Shown here piece after piece: positions 31,555-38,133 of a stretch of DNA of 41,962 nucleotides. Every line of letters begins with the position of its first letter. The first letter of the stretch is position 1. The stretch spans positions 1 to 41,962 of the forward strand of contig USBY01000011.1 of NCBI GenBank assembly GCA_900553015.1, in the 5' to 3' direction. The position numbers were made by a program, and so were the translations under genes. This DNA comes from an uncultured Clostridium sp. (GTDB lineage: Bacteria; Bacillota; Clostridia; TANB77; CAG-508). The notes below the pieces were generated by a model. It was not told where the DNA came from, made no database searches, and saw nothing but the letters and a program-made list of their open reading frames with translations.

Positions 31555-32559
31555 TTATTTTCTTGTTTTACCATCAAGTGCATCAAGATTGTCTAATGCT
31601 TTTCCTGTTCCTAAGGCAACACAAGAAATTGCGTCTTCTGCTATCATTACATTTATTCCTGTTTTTTCTTGTAATAATTTATCTAGACCGTCTACTAAAC
31701 AGCCTCCACCTGTCATATATATTCCTCTGTCGCTTATATCTGCTGCAAGTTCTGGTGGAGTTCTTTCTAAAACAGAGTGAACTGCATCTACAATCATCAT
31801 TGCTGGTTCTATTAAAGCTTCTAACATTTCGCTAGAATATACTGTAATTGTTTTTGGTAAACCTGTTGATAAATCTCTTCCTCTTATATCCATTTCTACG
31901 TCTTGTATTTTTGGATAAACACAACCTATATTAATTTTTAGATCTTCTGCTGTTCTTTCACCTATCATTATATTGTGTTTTCTTTTTATATATTTTACTA
32001 TTGCTTCATCTAATTTATCCCCTGCAACTTTTAATGATGTACTAACAACAGAACCTCCTAAAGAGATTACAGCAATGTCTGTAGTTCCACCACCAATATC
32101 TACAATCATGTTACCACAAGGTTTAGAAATGTCTATTCCTGCACCTATTGCTGCTGCTATTGGTTCTTCTATTAAGTATACTTTACGAGCGCCAGCTTGT
32201 GATGCTGCATCTATTACTGCTCTTTTTTCTACTTCTGTTACTTGAGATGGTATACATATCATAATTCTTGGTGCAAATATAAATTTTCCACACACTTTAT
32301 TTATAAAATATTTTAACATTTTTTCTGTTACTGTATAATCTGATATTACCCCGTCTCTTAATGGTCTAGTGGCTACGATATTTCCCGGTGTTCTTCCTAG
32401 CATTCTTCTTGCTTCCTGACCTACTGCAAGAACATCTCCAGAATTTTTATCTACAGCAACAACAGAAGGTTCTCTTAATACGATACCTTTGCCTTTTACA
32501 TATGCAATTACTGTGGCTGTACCTAAATCTATTCCTATATCTTGACCAAAACCAAACAT
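31555..32559 (-). CDS. mreB: Rod-shape actin homologue MreB/Mbl
   Basis: The 334-residue protein has the MreB actin fold. Seen: phosphate-1 loop DIGIDLGTATVIAYVKGKG at the start, REPSVVAVD, the connect region EEPIAAAIGAGID, phosphate-2 loop VDIGGGTTDIAVISLGG near 160 and the adenosine motif GIYMTGGGCLVDGLDKLL near 285. It polymerises under the membrane and guides lateral wall synthesis in rod-shaped cells. It stands alone, without mreC, mreD or the mraY-type neighbours, with its own terminator, as is common for the Mbl paralogue in Clostridia. I cannot separate mreB from mbl by reading. AAAGGAG precedes the ATG. Confidence 0.93.
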   Translation of the reverse strand: MFGFGQDIGIDLGTATVIAYVKGKGIVLREPSVVAVDKNSGDVLAVGQEARRMLGRTPGNIVATRPLRDGVISDYTVTEKMLKYFINKVCGKFIFAPRIMICIPSQVTEVEKRAVIDAASQAGARKVYLIEEPIAAAIGAGIDISKPCGNMIVDIGGGTTDIAVISLGGSVVSTSLKVAGDKLDEAIVKYIKRKHNIMIGERTAEDLKINIGCVYPKIQDVEMDIRGRDLSTGLPKTITVYSSEMLEALIEPAMMIVDAVHSVLERTPPELAADISDRGIYMTGGGCLVDGLDKLLQEKTGINVMIAEDAISCVALGTGKALDNLDALDGKTRK

Positions 32560-32582
32560 TGATACTCTCCTTTTCTATTATT

Positions 32583-32611
32583 ATTACAAGTCTGTTACAA
32601 TTATATTACAA
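32583..32611 (-). promoter_or_regulatory. Candidate promoter of mreB/mbl
   Basis: Minus strand: -35 TTGTAA (32611-32606), 17-base spacer, -10 TGTAAT (32588-32583). One mismatch in the -10 and two in the -35 make this less certain than other promoters here. Confidence 0.4.
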
Positions 32612-32621
32612 AAAATTTAAA

Positions 32622-32666
32622 ATAGCAATAAAAATATTTATATATTTAGAATATTTTTATTGCTAT
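32622..32666 (-). terminator. AT-rich hairpin, likely terminator between the membrane protein gene and mreB/mbl
   Basis: ATAGCAATAAAAATATT (32622-32638) and its exact complement (32650-32666) form a 17-base-pair perfect stem with an 11-base loop. On the minus strand TTTTAAATTTTTTG follows. It lies 55 bases after the gene at 32722. Confidence 0.75.
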
Positions 32667-32721
32667 CAACTATATTACAATGTAATTAATAAAATTTCAA
32701 GTATTTTTATAAGTTTATTTA

Positions 32722-33234
32722 TTAAAATGGGAAAAGTCCAAATAAATATCCAACTGGCATATAATAAATTACTATTAATCCTCCAACTAAAAGGGCCATT
32801 TTTTGAGTTTGAGTAAGTTCAATATCTATAGGATTTAATAAATAATCTGGTGCTGTATCTGACATTGAAATTTCTACTCTTTCTGTTCCTTGACATTTAT
32901 ATTTTATAGTAAAATATTGACTTTCGTTTGGCTCTAGTTTAAATATTTGTGCATATCCTGTATTTATATTATTATCATATTCTGAATAACAATCTAATTT
33001 TATAAATTTATTTTCTATTGTGCTTCCTGTAGTATTCGTTATACAACCATAAATATATCCATTTGCATTTGTTGCTTTAGAATCTATTATTTCTATTTTT
33101 GGATTTTCAAATAATACTTTACATTCTTTTGGTTTATACATTGATATTATTATTAATTTTGACATTATTGAGACAAATATAAACAGTAATACCAATAGTA
33201 ATGCATATTTAAGATATTTCTTAAATTTATCCAT
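32722..33234 (-). CDS. Hypothetical membrane protein with an FxLYD-like extracellular domain
   Basis: A 170-residue protein with an N-terminal membrane helix (about 9-32), an extracellular beta domain and a C-terminal helix (MALLVGGLIVIYYMPVGYLF). The middle part, with GYIYGCITNTTGSTIENKF, LDCYSEYDNN and FKLEPNESQYFTIKYKC, follows the pattern of FxLYD domains: a beta sandwich that compares a protein surface before and after modification, of unsettled function. The similarity is to the pattern, not a confident family match. AAAGGAG precedes the ATG and a consensus promoter lies at 33268-33296, so it is a single-gene unit. A role in envelope sensing or wall-associated scaffolding would be speculation. 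Confidence 0.82.
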   Translation of the reverse strand: MDKFKKYLKYALLLVLLFIFVSIMSKLIIISMYKPKECKVLFENPKIEIIDSKATNANGYIYGCITNTTGSTIENKFIKLDCYSEYDNNINTGYAQIFKLEPNESQYFTIKYKCQGTERVEISMSDTAPDYLLNPIDIELTQTQKMALLVGGLIVIYYMPVGYLFGLFPF

Positions 33235-33267
33235 TTTTTACTCCTTTTTCCTTTATTTTTCCCCTAT

Positions 33268-33296
33268 ATTATATAACAGTCTACATAATTTGTAAA
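33268..33296 (-). promoter_or_regulatory. Sigma-A promoter of the FxLYD-like membrane protein gene
   Basis: Minus strand: -35 TTTACA (33296-33291), 17-base spacer, -10 TATAAT (33273-33268, exact). Its -35 touches the long inverted repeat at 33296-33363, so the promoter sits right behind that structure. Confidence 0.72.
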
Positions 33297-33363
33297 TAGA
33301 ATTTAGGGACGTTCCTTTTTTTCTCCCTAAATTATAGATTCGAAGAACGTCCCCAAATTCTAT
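33296..33363. repeat. Inverted pair of repeat-family units forming a 19-base stem
   Basis: ATAGAATTTAGGGACGTTC (33296-33314) is the reverse complement of 33345-33363 except for one position, enclosing 30 bases with CCCTAAATTATAG in the middle. Both arms carry the family core in opposite orientation, unlike the single copies elsewhere. The repeat fills the gap between the 123-aa gene stop (33367) and the promoter at 33268-33296. It may end the upstream transcript; T-runs are weak. Confidence 0.85.
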
Positions 33364-33366
33364 AGC

Positions 33367-33738
33367 TTATATAAATTCGCCTGTACTTTCTAACATATAT
33401 TCATATATTGTATCTACCATACCAGCTAAATATTCTACATCGTCCATTGTTACATTATTTGTATCCATTTGATTATATTCTGCATTTATAGCTAACATTT
33501 CTTTAAATAATTTTTCGTCTCTATCTTCATATGTATTTGCTATATTTATTACAGTTGAATTTGGCATATCCATATTGTATTTATGTTTTATATATTTAAT
33601 ATTTATAAATTCTAAAATTGCTGCTAGTTTAAAATATGCTTCTTTATAGTCTTGTTTTTTTATTAAGTTATCAATTATTTCTAATTTTTCTTTTAAATAA
33701 TTATTCTTTGCTAAATATTTTATTATCTCTTTATCCAT
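33367..33738 (-). CDS. Hypothetical small helical protein, 123 aa
   Basis: No recognisable family. The product is mostly alpha-helical and acidic, without membrane segment: YLAKNNYLKEKLEIIDNLI, then DYKEAYFKLAAILEFINIKY, a short NMDMPNSTV turn and a C-terminal acidic helix (DVEYLAGMVDTIYEYM). The layout of two long helices with an NxxxD-type turn is loosely HEPN-like, but there is no clear RxxxxH motif. Its ATG overlaps the TAA stop of the 348-aa gene by one base (TAATG), so the two are almost surely translationally coupled and their products may interact. It ends just before the inverted repeat at 33296-33363. Confidence 0.8.
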   Translation of the reverse strand: MDKEIIKYLAKNNYLKEKLEIIDNLIKKQDYKEAYFKLAAILEFINIKYIKHKYNMDMPNSTVINIANTYEDRDEKLFKEMLAINAEYNQMDTNNVTMDDVEYLAGMVDTIYEYMLESTGEFI

Positions 33739-34784
33739 TATCTTTCATCTCCTTCTTCATTTGTTTGATATAGCATTTTAAGTTCGTCCTTTTCAAAACC
33801 AGCTTTTACAGCAATTTCATGAGCTTCTTTACGAGATTTTAGCTTTCTTAAAGACTCTATTAACTCTGGTGTATCTTGTAATATAAAACTTTCTTGATAT
33901 GCAGACACTCTATCTATTAGTAGAACATTATCTGTATTGCAAATTGGATATTTATATTCATGTCCTGCCAATGCTGTAATTAATCTTTCATCATACATAT
34001 GTACAGACATCTGACCAAAACAAGGCACATCTATAACAAAAACATTTTCTTCTTTTTTGCCATCTTTGCTTTTAACTTTTGCCAATCCAAAAGACTGTGT
34101 TCCATCTTCTTTAAGTAATTTTATACTTTCATCTATCGCTCTATCTTTTATTGCCATGCAATCTACATATCCTTTAGCTAATACATCATATCCTCTTTTT
34201 CTTAAGGTTTCTATTTCATCTATACTTATACCAACTCTTGCTAATTGTCTTTTAGCAATATCAGTAACTCTAGTATTCATATTGCTTTTGGCAATGAAAT
34301 ATCTCTGTGTTGACTTTGCTATTTGCTCTATTTCTTTACCCTTAAATTTATACATTAAACTTGCATAACCAGCATTCTCCATGTTCTTTTCTTTAAATAA
34401 ATCATCTAGCATTTTTTTCTGCGCATCTCTACAAGTATGTGCAATACGATTTGAATAAAATATTTCTAAAGCTTTTTCTGTTGTTGGTATTCCCTCTGCT
34501 GATTCCATAACTTCATGTAAATCAAAATCATATTCTAATTCTATTTGTTTAGATTTTGGCTTTTTCTCTTCTATTTTTATAAAAGTATTTCTGTATCCAG
34601 GATTAATTTTTTCTAGTGTATCAGCTATAAGATTCAATCTAGCCATATTATCTAACATATTATAATTTTTAGTTTCAAATTTATAGCCCTGTGTTTTGAA
34701 AAATTCAACAATTTTACTTACTTTATCCATTCTCATTTCTCTATTTAACTTATTATAATTTAAATTATTATAACTTACTCTCAT
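33738..34784 (-). CDS. Hypothetical protein, 348 aa, function unknown
   Basis: I do not recognise a family. The N-terminal third is basic and helical (KVSKIVEFFKTQGYKFETKN) with an acidic FDLHEVMESAEG stretch. The middle, from about 100 to 210, is helical and charged (HTCRDAQKKMLDDLFKEKN, ARVGISIDEIETLRKRGYD). The last third has a strand-like segment, NVFVIDVPCFGQMSVHMYDE, near 255, and PICNTDNVLLIDRVSAYQES. No signal peptide or membrane helix is seen. The start is ATG 34784 with AAGGTGA upstream (a GTG at 34793 lies within that site). It is coupled by TAATG to the 123-aa gene and follows the 79-aa GC-richer gene by 34 bases on the same strand. Confidence 0.82.
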   Translation of the reverse strand: MRVSYNNLNYNKLNREMRMDKVSKIVEFFKTQGYKFETKNYNMLDNMARLNLIADTLEKINPGYRNTFIKIEEKKPKSKQIELEYDFDLHEVMESAEGIPTTEKALEIFYSNRIAHTCRDAQKKMLDDLFKEKNMENAGYASLMYKFKGKEIEQIAKSTQRYFIAKSNMNTRVTDIAKRQLARVGISIDEIETLRKRGYDVLAKGYVDCMAIKDRAIDESIKLLKEDGTQSFGLAKVKSKDGKKEENVFVIDVPCFGQMSVHMYDERLITALAGHEYKYPICNTDNVLLIDRVSAYQESFILQDTPELIESLRKLKSRKEAHEIAVKAGFEKDELKMLYQTNEEGDER

Positions 34785-34809
34785 AAATATCACCTTTTAT
34801 ATATAGATA

Positions 34810-34830
34810 GGACAGGCCTCAAGCCTGTCC
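34810..34830 (-). terminator. GC-rich hairpin at the end of the 79-aa gene
   Basis: GGACAGGC (34810-34817) pairs with GCCTGTCC (34823-34830) around five bases. It overlaps the stop codon (34821-34819) and last codons of the small gene. There is almost no T-tract on the minus strand (TATCTATATATAA), so it may weaken or attenuate rather than end transcription into the 348-aa gene. Confidence 0.45.
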
Positions 34831-35058
34831 CTGTGTCAATTCTTTAACTTGGTCTCGATATGCTTTTAGCATATCTTGCACATCGGGCGAATCCGCATCT
34901 TCTATCAAATCCCTAACAGCGATTTTAATATCCGCCAGTTTCGCTTCGACACTCAATCTTCGTTCAGAATCAACACCTTCCGGAGGTCTCTTCATGAACA
35001 TTTCAATCATTTCGTTCATCTCTGAGACATAAGCTGTTTTCCCATGATGCGTTAACAT
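34819..35058 (-). CDS. Hypothetical small protein, 79 aa, GC-richer than its surroundings
   Basis: The product starts MLTHHGKTAYVSEMNEMIEM, then RPPEGVDSERRLSVEAKLAD and a helical, charged C-terminus. No signal peptide or membrane segment is seen, and I recognise no family. Codons such as GCG, CCG, CTG, CGA and GTC are frequent, while the flanking genes almost avoid them, so recent arrival or unusual constraint is likely. The start is ATG 35058, seven bases after AGGAGG; the longer frame to 35082 runs through that site. It has its own promoter (35103-35131). Two GGGTGACATT repeats further upstream may mark an old insertion. Confidence 0.78.
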   Translation of the reverse strand: MLTHHGKTAYVSEMNEMIEMFMKRPPEGVDSERRLSVEAKLADIKIAVRDLIEDADSPDVQDMLKAYRDQVKELTQGQA

Positions 35059-35102
35059 ATGTATTCCTCCTATTTTGTACAACTGTTTCTGTTACACCAT
35101 AT

Positions 35103-35131
35103 ATTATAACATATTTTTCTAGTTATGTAAA
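35103..35131 (-). promoter_or_regulatory. Sigma-A promoter of the 79-aa gene and the following unknown genes
   Basis: Minus strand: -35 TTTACA (35131-35126), 17-base spacer, -10 TATAAT (35108-35103, exact). The leader is about 40 bases. The two downstream unknown genes have no clear promoter of their own, so all three may be one unit. Confidence 0.7.
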
Positions 35132-35164
35132 TTTATATCTTTTAAATTTGTAATTAACTTGTGA

Positions 35165-35217
35165 TAATGTCACCCCATAATCAGCTAAATATTTTTTTCA
35201 GAAATGTCACCCTATAA
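35165..35217 (-). repeat. Direct repeats of GGGTGACATT (possible insertion-sequence end remnant)
   Basis: Minus strand: GGGGTGACATTATCAC and AGGGTGACATTTCTG lie about 37 bases apart, between the pyk terminator and the 79-aa gene promoter. Repeated GGTGACATT-type boxes resemble the multiple transposase-binding repeats at the ends of some IS21-like elements. No transposase gene or second end is visible, so this is a weak call. Confidence 0.35.
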
Positions 35218-35226
35218 AAAACAGAC

Positions 35227-35265
35227 ACAAAAAAGGGATTCGAGGAACGTCCCCAAATCCCTTTT
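35227..35265 (-). terminator. Repeat-family hairpin acting as terminator after pyk
   Basis: AAAAGGGATT (35231-35240) pairs perfectly with AATCCCTTTT (35256-35265) around a loop holding GGAACGTCCCC. On the minus strand a T-run of six or seven follows. It begins two bases beyond the pyk stop (TAA at 35270-35268), the same spacing as at the sortase gene. Confidence 0.87.
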
Positions 35266-35267
35266 GA

Positions 35268-36722
35268 TTATATTTTTAAGATACCTCCAACTGTTTTATT
35301 AACAGCATATTTTGATTTTTCTTTGCTCATTATTTGTGGTCCTCCACATAAAACAGCTGTATCTCCTTCTTCTAAGTTTCCTAATTCTATTAATTTTTCT
35401 ACACCTTTTTCGATTGTATCATCTATATCTGCTCCGTCTTTAATTAAGATTGGGTATACATTCCAAACTGGTCCTAATTGATTGTATACTTTTTCTGAAT
35501 CTGTAATAGCAAATATTGGACAAGCTGGTCCATATCCTGCTAATCTTCTTGCAGAATTTCCTGTATGTGTATAATCTATTATAGCGTCAGCTTTGATATC
35601 TCTAGCTGTTACACATGTTGTATAAGCTGCATGTGATTCGATATCTGCTTCTTCTATTTTCCAATCTTTCTTTGTGAATCTCTTCCAATAATTAATTGTT
35701 GGTTCTACACTTTTAGCAACTTTTACCATTGTATTAACACATTCTAATGGATAATCTCCCATTGCTGTTTCTCCAGAAAGCATTATACATCCTGTTCTGT
35801 CGTATATAGCGTTTGCAACGTCACTTACTTCAGCTCTTGTTGGTAATGGGTTGTTTGTCATACTTTCTAACATTTGTGTAGCTGTTATTACTAATTTTCC
35901 TTCTTCGTTACATCTCTTAATAAATCTTTTTTGTACAACTGGTACTTCTTCGAATGGAACTTCTACAGCCATGTCACCACGAGCTACCATTATACCATCA
36001 CAAGCTGCTAAAATTTCTTCGAAATTGTCTATTCCTTCTTGATTTTCGATTTTAGCTAAAATTTTAACATCTTTTCCACCATTATCGTCTAATACTTTAC
36101 GCATTTGAGCTACATCTTCTTTATTTCTTACAAATGATGCAGAAACATAATCAAATCCAACTCTTGCTCCATTTGATAAGTCATTTATATCTTTAGGGCT
36201 TAAGAATGGTATTTTTATAGAAACACCTGGTACATTTATACTTTTTCTTGATCCTGCACCACCATCATTTAATACAGTTCCTACTATATCTTTATCTTTT
36301 ATTTCGTCTACTCTTATTTGAATTTTTCCATCATCAATTAAAATTAAGTTTCCTGGTTTTACATCTTTATATAGATCTTTGTAAGATAATGAAGTACCTT
36401 CTTCATCTCCTAATCTGTCTTCATAGAAGAATGTAAATTTTTGACCTTCTTTTAATTGTACTTTTACATCTCTTCCAGCTTTGTTTAATGCTGTTCTTAT
36501 TTCTGGTCCTTTTGTGTCTAACATAATTGCAACTGGTAGACCTAATTCTTTTCTTATTTCAAAAAATCTTTCAATTTTGTCTTTTTGTTCCTCAAAATCT
36601 CCATGAGAAAAATTAATTCTTGCAATAGACATTCCAGCTTTCATTAATTCATCCATTCTATTTTCTACTGCTGGTCCTATTGTACATACGATATTTGTTT
36701 TTCTTAAATTTCTTTCTTTCAC
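35268..36722 (-). CDS. pyk: Pyruvate kinase
   Basis: A 484-residue glycolytic enzyme that makes pyruvate and ATP from phosphoenolpyruvate and ADP. Seen: KTNIVCTIGPAVENRMDELM near the start, NFSHGDFEEQ, LDTKGPEIRT near residue 68, the B domain from about 75 to 170, KIENQEGIDNFEEIL, the catalytic MVARGDMAVEVPFEEVP near 248, ITATQMLESM near 280 and LSGETAMGDYPLE. The regulatory C domain follows (YTHTGNSARRLAGYGP). There is no extra PEP-utilising C-terminal domain of the kind in some Bacilli. The start is GTG 36722 with AGGAGG upstream, behind a promoter at 36757-36785. A repeat-family terminator ends the gene. Confidence 0.97.
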   Translation of the reverse strand: MKERNLRKTNIVCTIGPAVENRMDELMKAGMSIARINFSHGDFEEQKDKIERFFEIRKELGLPVAIMLDTKGPEIRTALNKAGRDVKVQLKEGQKFTFFYEDRLGDEEGTSLSYKDLYKDVKPGNLILIDDGKIQIRVDEIKDKDIVGTVLNDGGAGSRKSINVPGVSIKIPFLSPKDINDLSNGARVGFDYVSASFVRNKEDVAQMRKVLDDNGGKDVKILAKIENQEGIDNFEEILAACDGIMVARGDMAVEVPFEEVPVVQKRFIKRCNEEGKLVITATQMLESMTNNPLPTRAEVSDVANAIYDRTGCIMLSGETAMGDYPLECVNTMVKVAKSVEPTINYWKRFTKKDWKIEEADIESHAAYTTCVTARDIKADAIIDYTHTGNSARRLAGYGPACPIFAITDSEKVYNQLGPVWNVYPILIKDGADIDDTIEKGVEKLIELGNLEEGDTAVLCGGPQIMSKEKSKYAVNKTVGGILKI

Positions 36723-36756
36723 AATAATTACCTCCTAGAATTTGACACTAGAAGGT

Positions 36757-36785
36757 ATTATATCATAAAAAATTTCCCTTAACAA
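36757..36785 (-). promoter_or_regulatory. Sigma-A promoter of pyk
   Basis: Minus strand: -35 TTGTTA (36785-36780), 17-base spacer, -10 TATAAT (36762-36757, exact). The predicted start (about 36750) gives a leader of roughly 28 bases. Confidence 0.68.
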
Positions 36786-36808
36786 TACATTTTTCAACAT
36801 TTTTTCTT

Positions 36809-37915
36809 TTATTTATTTAAAGCCTCATCCATTACTTTACTTAGATATTTCATACTATTTAAGCATTGATCCATTGTATTTCCAGTTGCTCCTATTTCCA
36901 TTATTGTAGCAGCTTTCGCAACATGTTGATTATATCTAGAGTTTCTTACCATTATTGGTTTAAATAGACCCGGATATAGTTCGTTACCCTTTTCTACAAT
37001 TTTTATTGCATATTTTAAATTTTGTACCCACTGACTATGTGTAAGTCCTCCTCCATCTGTTCCTATTACAAACATTATTTGTGCAACATAATCATCACCA
37101 ATTTTAACTGTGGGGGCATATGTACCAGCTTCTCCTACTGCATCTCTATGTAAATCTATAACAATTTGTGTGTTTGGATTAGCAGCTAAATCATTTTTTA
37201 TACTTGTAAGTGATCTATTGTATGAACCACTATATGCAGGATAGTCATGATATGTTTCATCATGTATTACATTAAATCCATAATTAGTTAGCCTATCTTT
37301 TAGCTCTCTTCCAACTCTTACAACAGAAAAGTTTAAATCTGTTGTTCTAAAATTACCACTTGGTGTATATTCAAAACCTGTACTTTGTGTATAACTTTCG
37401 CAGGTATGTGTATGGTAAATAATAATATCTTTTTTGTTTTCTAATTCTATATCTGGAGTTAACATTTCTTGTGTTAATTCATATTTTGATTCATTTTTTA
37501 TTTGCACTCCATTATATTCATTTGTATATTTAGCATTAATATTTCCACCAGATACCACCTCTGTTTGTAATCCCGTTTGTGCTTCTTCTTGGCTTACAGT
37601 AGACACTTGTGTTTGGTTTTGAACTTGAATTGTATTTTCAGTCGCTAGTTGTTCCTCATCAGATTTTATAAACTTACTCATTTGTAGTTCCGAACTTAAT
37701 AGCTGTTCTGTATTATCTCTATCTATACTTTTAAATTCCTTTAGTGAATTTCCACTAGCAGAAATTATTGTATCTTGTATAACTGGAATTAAAGATAAAT
37801 CTTTTATTTTATCTTTTCCAAACAAGAATATTTTTATTATAAGCATTATTAAAAAAGCCATTATAACTAAAGTCATAATAGCATTTTTTGCTTTTATTAC
37901 TCTCATATTTACCAT
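36809..37915 (-). CDS. spoIIP: Stage II sporulation protein P, peptidoglycan hydrolase
   Basis: The 368-residue protein has a short basic N-terminus, one membrane helix (about 12-33, IMTLVIMAFLIMLIIKIFLF), a long Q/T/E-rich linker and the SpoIIP catalytic domain from about 165. Motifs are IIYHTHTCESYTQ near 172, VIHDETYHDYPAYSGSYNRS, VIDLHRDAVGE near 255 and IMEIGATGNT near 340, which supply the metal and catalytic residues. SpoIIP is an amidase/endopeptidase that, with SpoIID and SpoIIM, drives engulfment of the forespore. The start is ATG 37915 with AGGGTGA upstream; the frame stays open to 38128, but that part is translated intergenic repeat. It follows hisS, separated by the repeat array at 38022-38120. 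Confidence 0.94.
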   Translation of the reverse strand: MVNMRVIKAKNAIMTLVIMAFLIMLIIKIFLFGKDKIKDLSLIPVIQDTIISASGNSLKEFKSIDRDNTEQLLSSELQMSKFIKSDEEQLATENTIQVQNQTQVSTVSQEEAQTGLQTEVVSGGNINAKYTNEYNGVQIKNESKYELTQEMLTPDIELENKKDIIIYHTHTCESYTQSTGFEYTPSGNFRTTDLNFSVVRVGRELKDRLTNYGFNVIHDETYHDYPAYSGSYNRSLTSIKNDLAANPNTQIVIDLHRDAVGEAGTYAPTVKIGDDYVAQIMFVIGTDGGGLTHSQWVQNLKYAIKIVEKGNELYPGLFKPIMVRNSRYNQHVAKAATIMEIGATGNTMDQCLNSMKYLSKVMDEALNK

Positions 37916-37950
37916 AAAATTTTTCACCCTTGTACACATATACTTAATAT

Positions 37951-37980
37951 ATATATATTCATATTTTATAGAAATATGAC
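37951..37980 (-). promoter_or_regulatory. Possible sigma-E promoter of spoIIP
   Basis: Minus strand: GTCATATT (37980-37973) resembles the sigma-E -35, and 14 bases on an AT-only block (37958-37951) may be the -10, although it lacks the consensus CATACA. spoIIP is sigma-E controlled in Bacillus. The region is so AT-rich that chance is a real alternative. Confidence 0.35.
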
Positions 37981-38021
37981 AGAAATTTAGGACATGAATT
38001 AAGGCACAGAGATTTGTGCAC

Positions 38022-38120
38022 CGGGATTTGGGGACGTTGTTTAAATCCCGAAAAGGGAAAAAAGGAACGTCCCCAAATCCCAGCAGAACGTCCCCGAATT
38101 CCAGGAACGTTCTCAAAACC
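38022..38120 (-). repeat. Array of four palindromic repeat units between hisS and spoIIP
   Basis: Unit 38022-38050 is a full palindrome (CGGGATTT... AAATCCCG around GGGACGTTG); 38055-38081 is GGGAAAAAAGGAACGTCCCC with AAATCCC; 38085-38102 and 38103-38120 are partial units with GAACGTCCCC and GGAACGTTCT. It starts 14 bases beyond the hisS stop. A T6 run on the minus strand follows the 38055-38081 core, so it may end hisS transcription before spoIIP. Confidence 0.87.
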
Positions 38121-38133
38121 TCTACCAATATTG

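Noticed and set aside
31308..31586. 92-codon open frame on the minus strand covering the gap between mreB/mbl and the small membrane protein
   Set aside because: It overlaps both genes and contains the strong terminator at 31454-31488 and the promoter at 31381-31409; the product has no family likeness.
36731..36755. Hairpin CCTTCTAG / CTAGGAGG that would hide the pyk Shine-Dalgarno sequence
   Set aside because: The -10 box at 36757-36762 puts the transcription start near 36750, inside the first arm, so that arm is mostly not transcribed.
38004..38020. Small hairpin GCACA/TGTGC as a separate terminator
   Set aside because: Only five base pairs and no T-run; it is probably incidental next to the repeat array.
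37916..38128. 71-residue extension of spoIIP
   Set aside because: It consists of the intergenic repeat array in frame and lacks any SpoIIP likeness; a good binding site stands before 37915.
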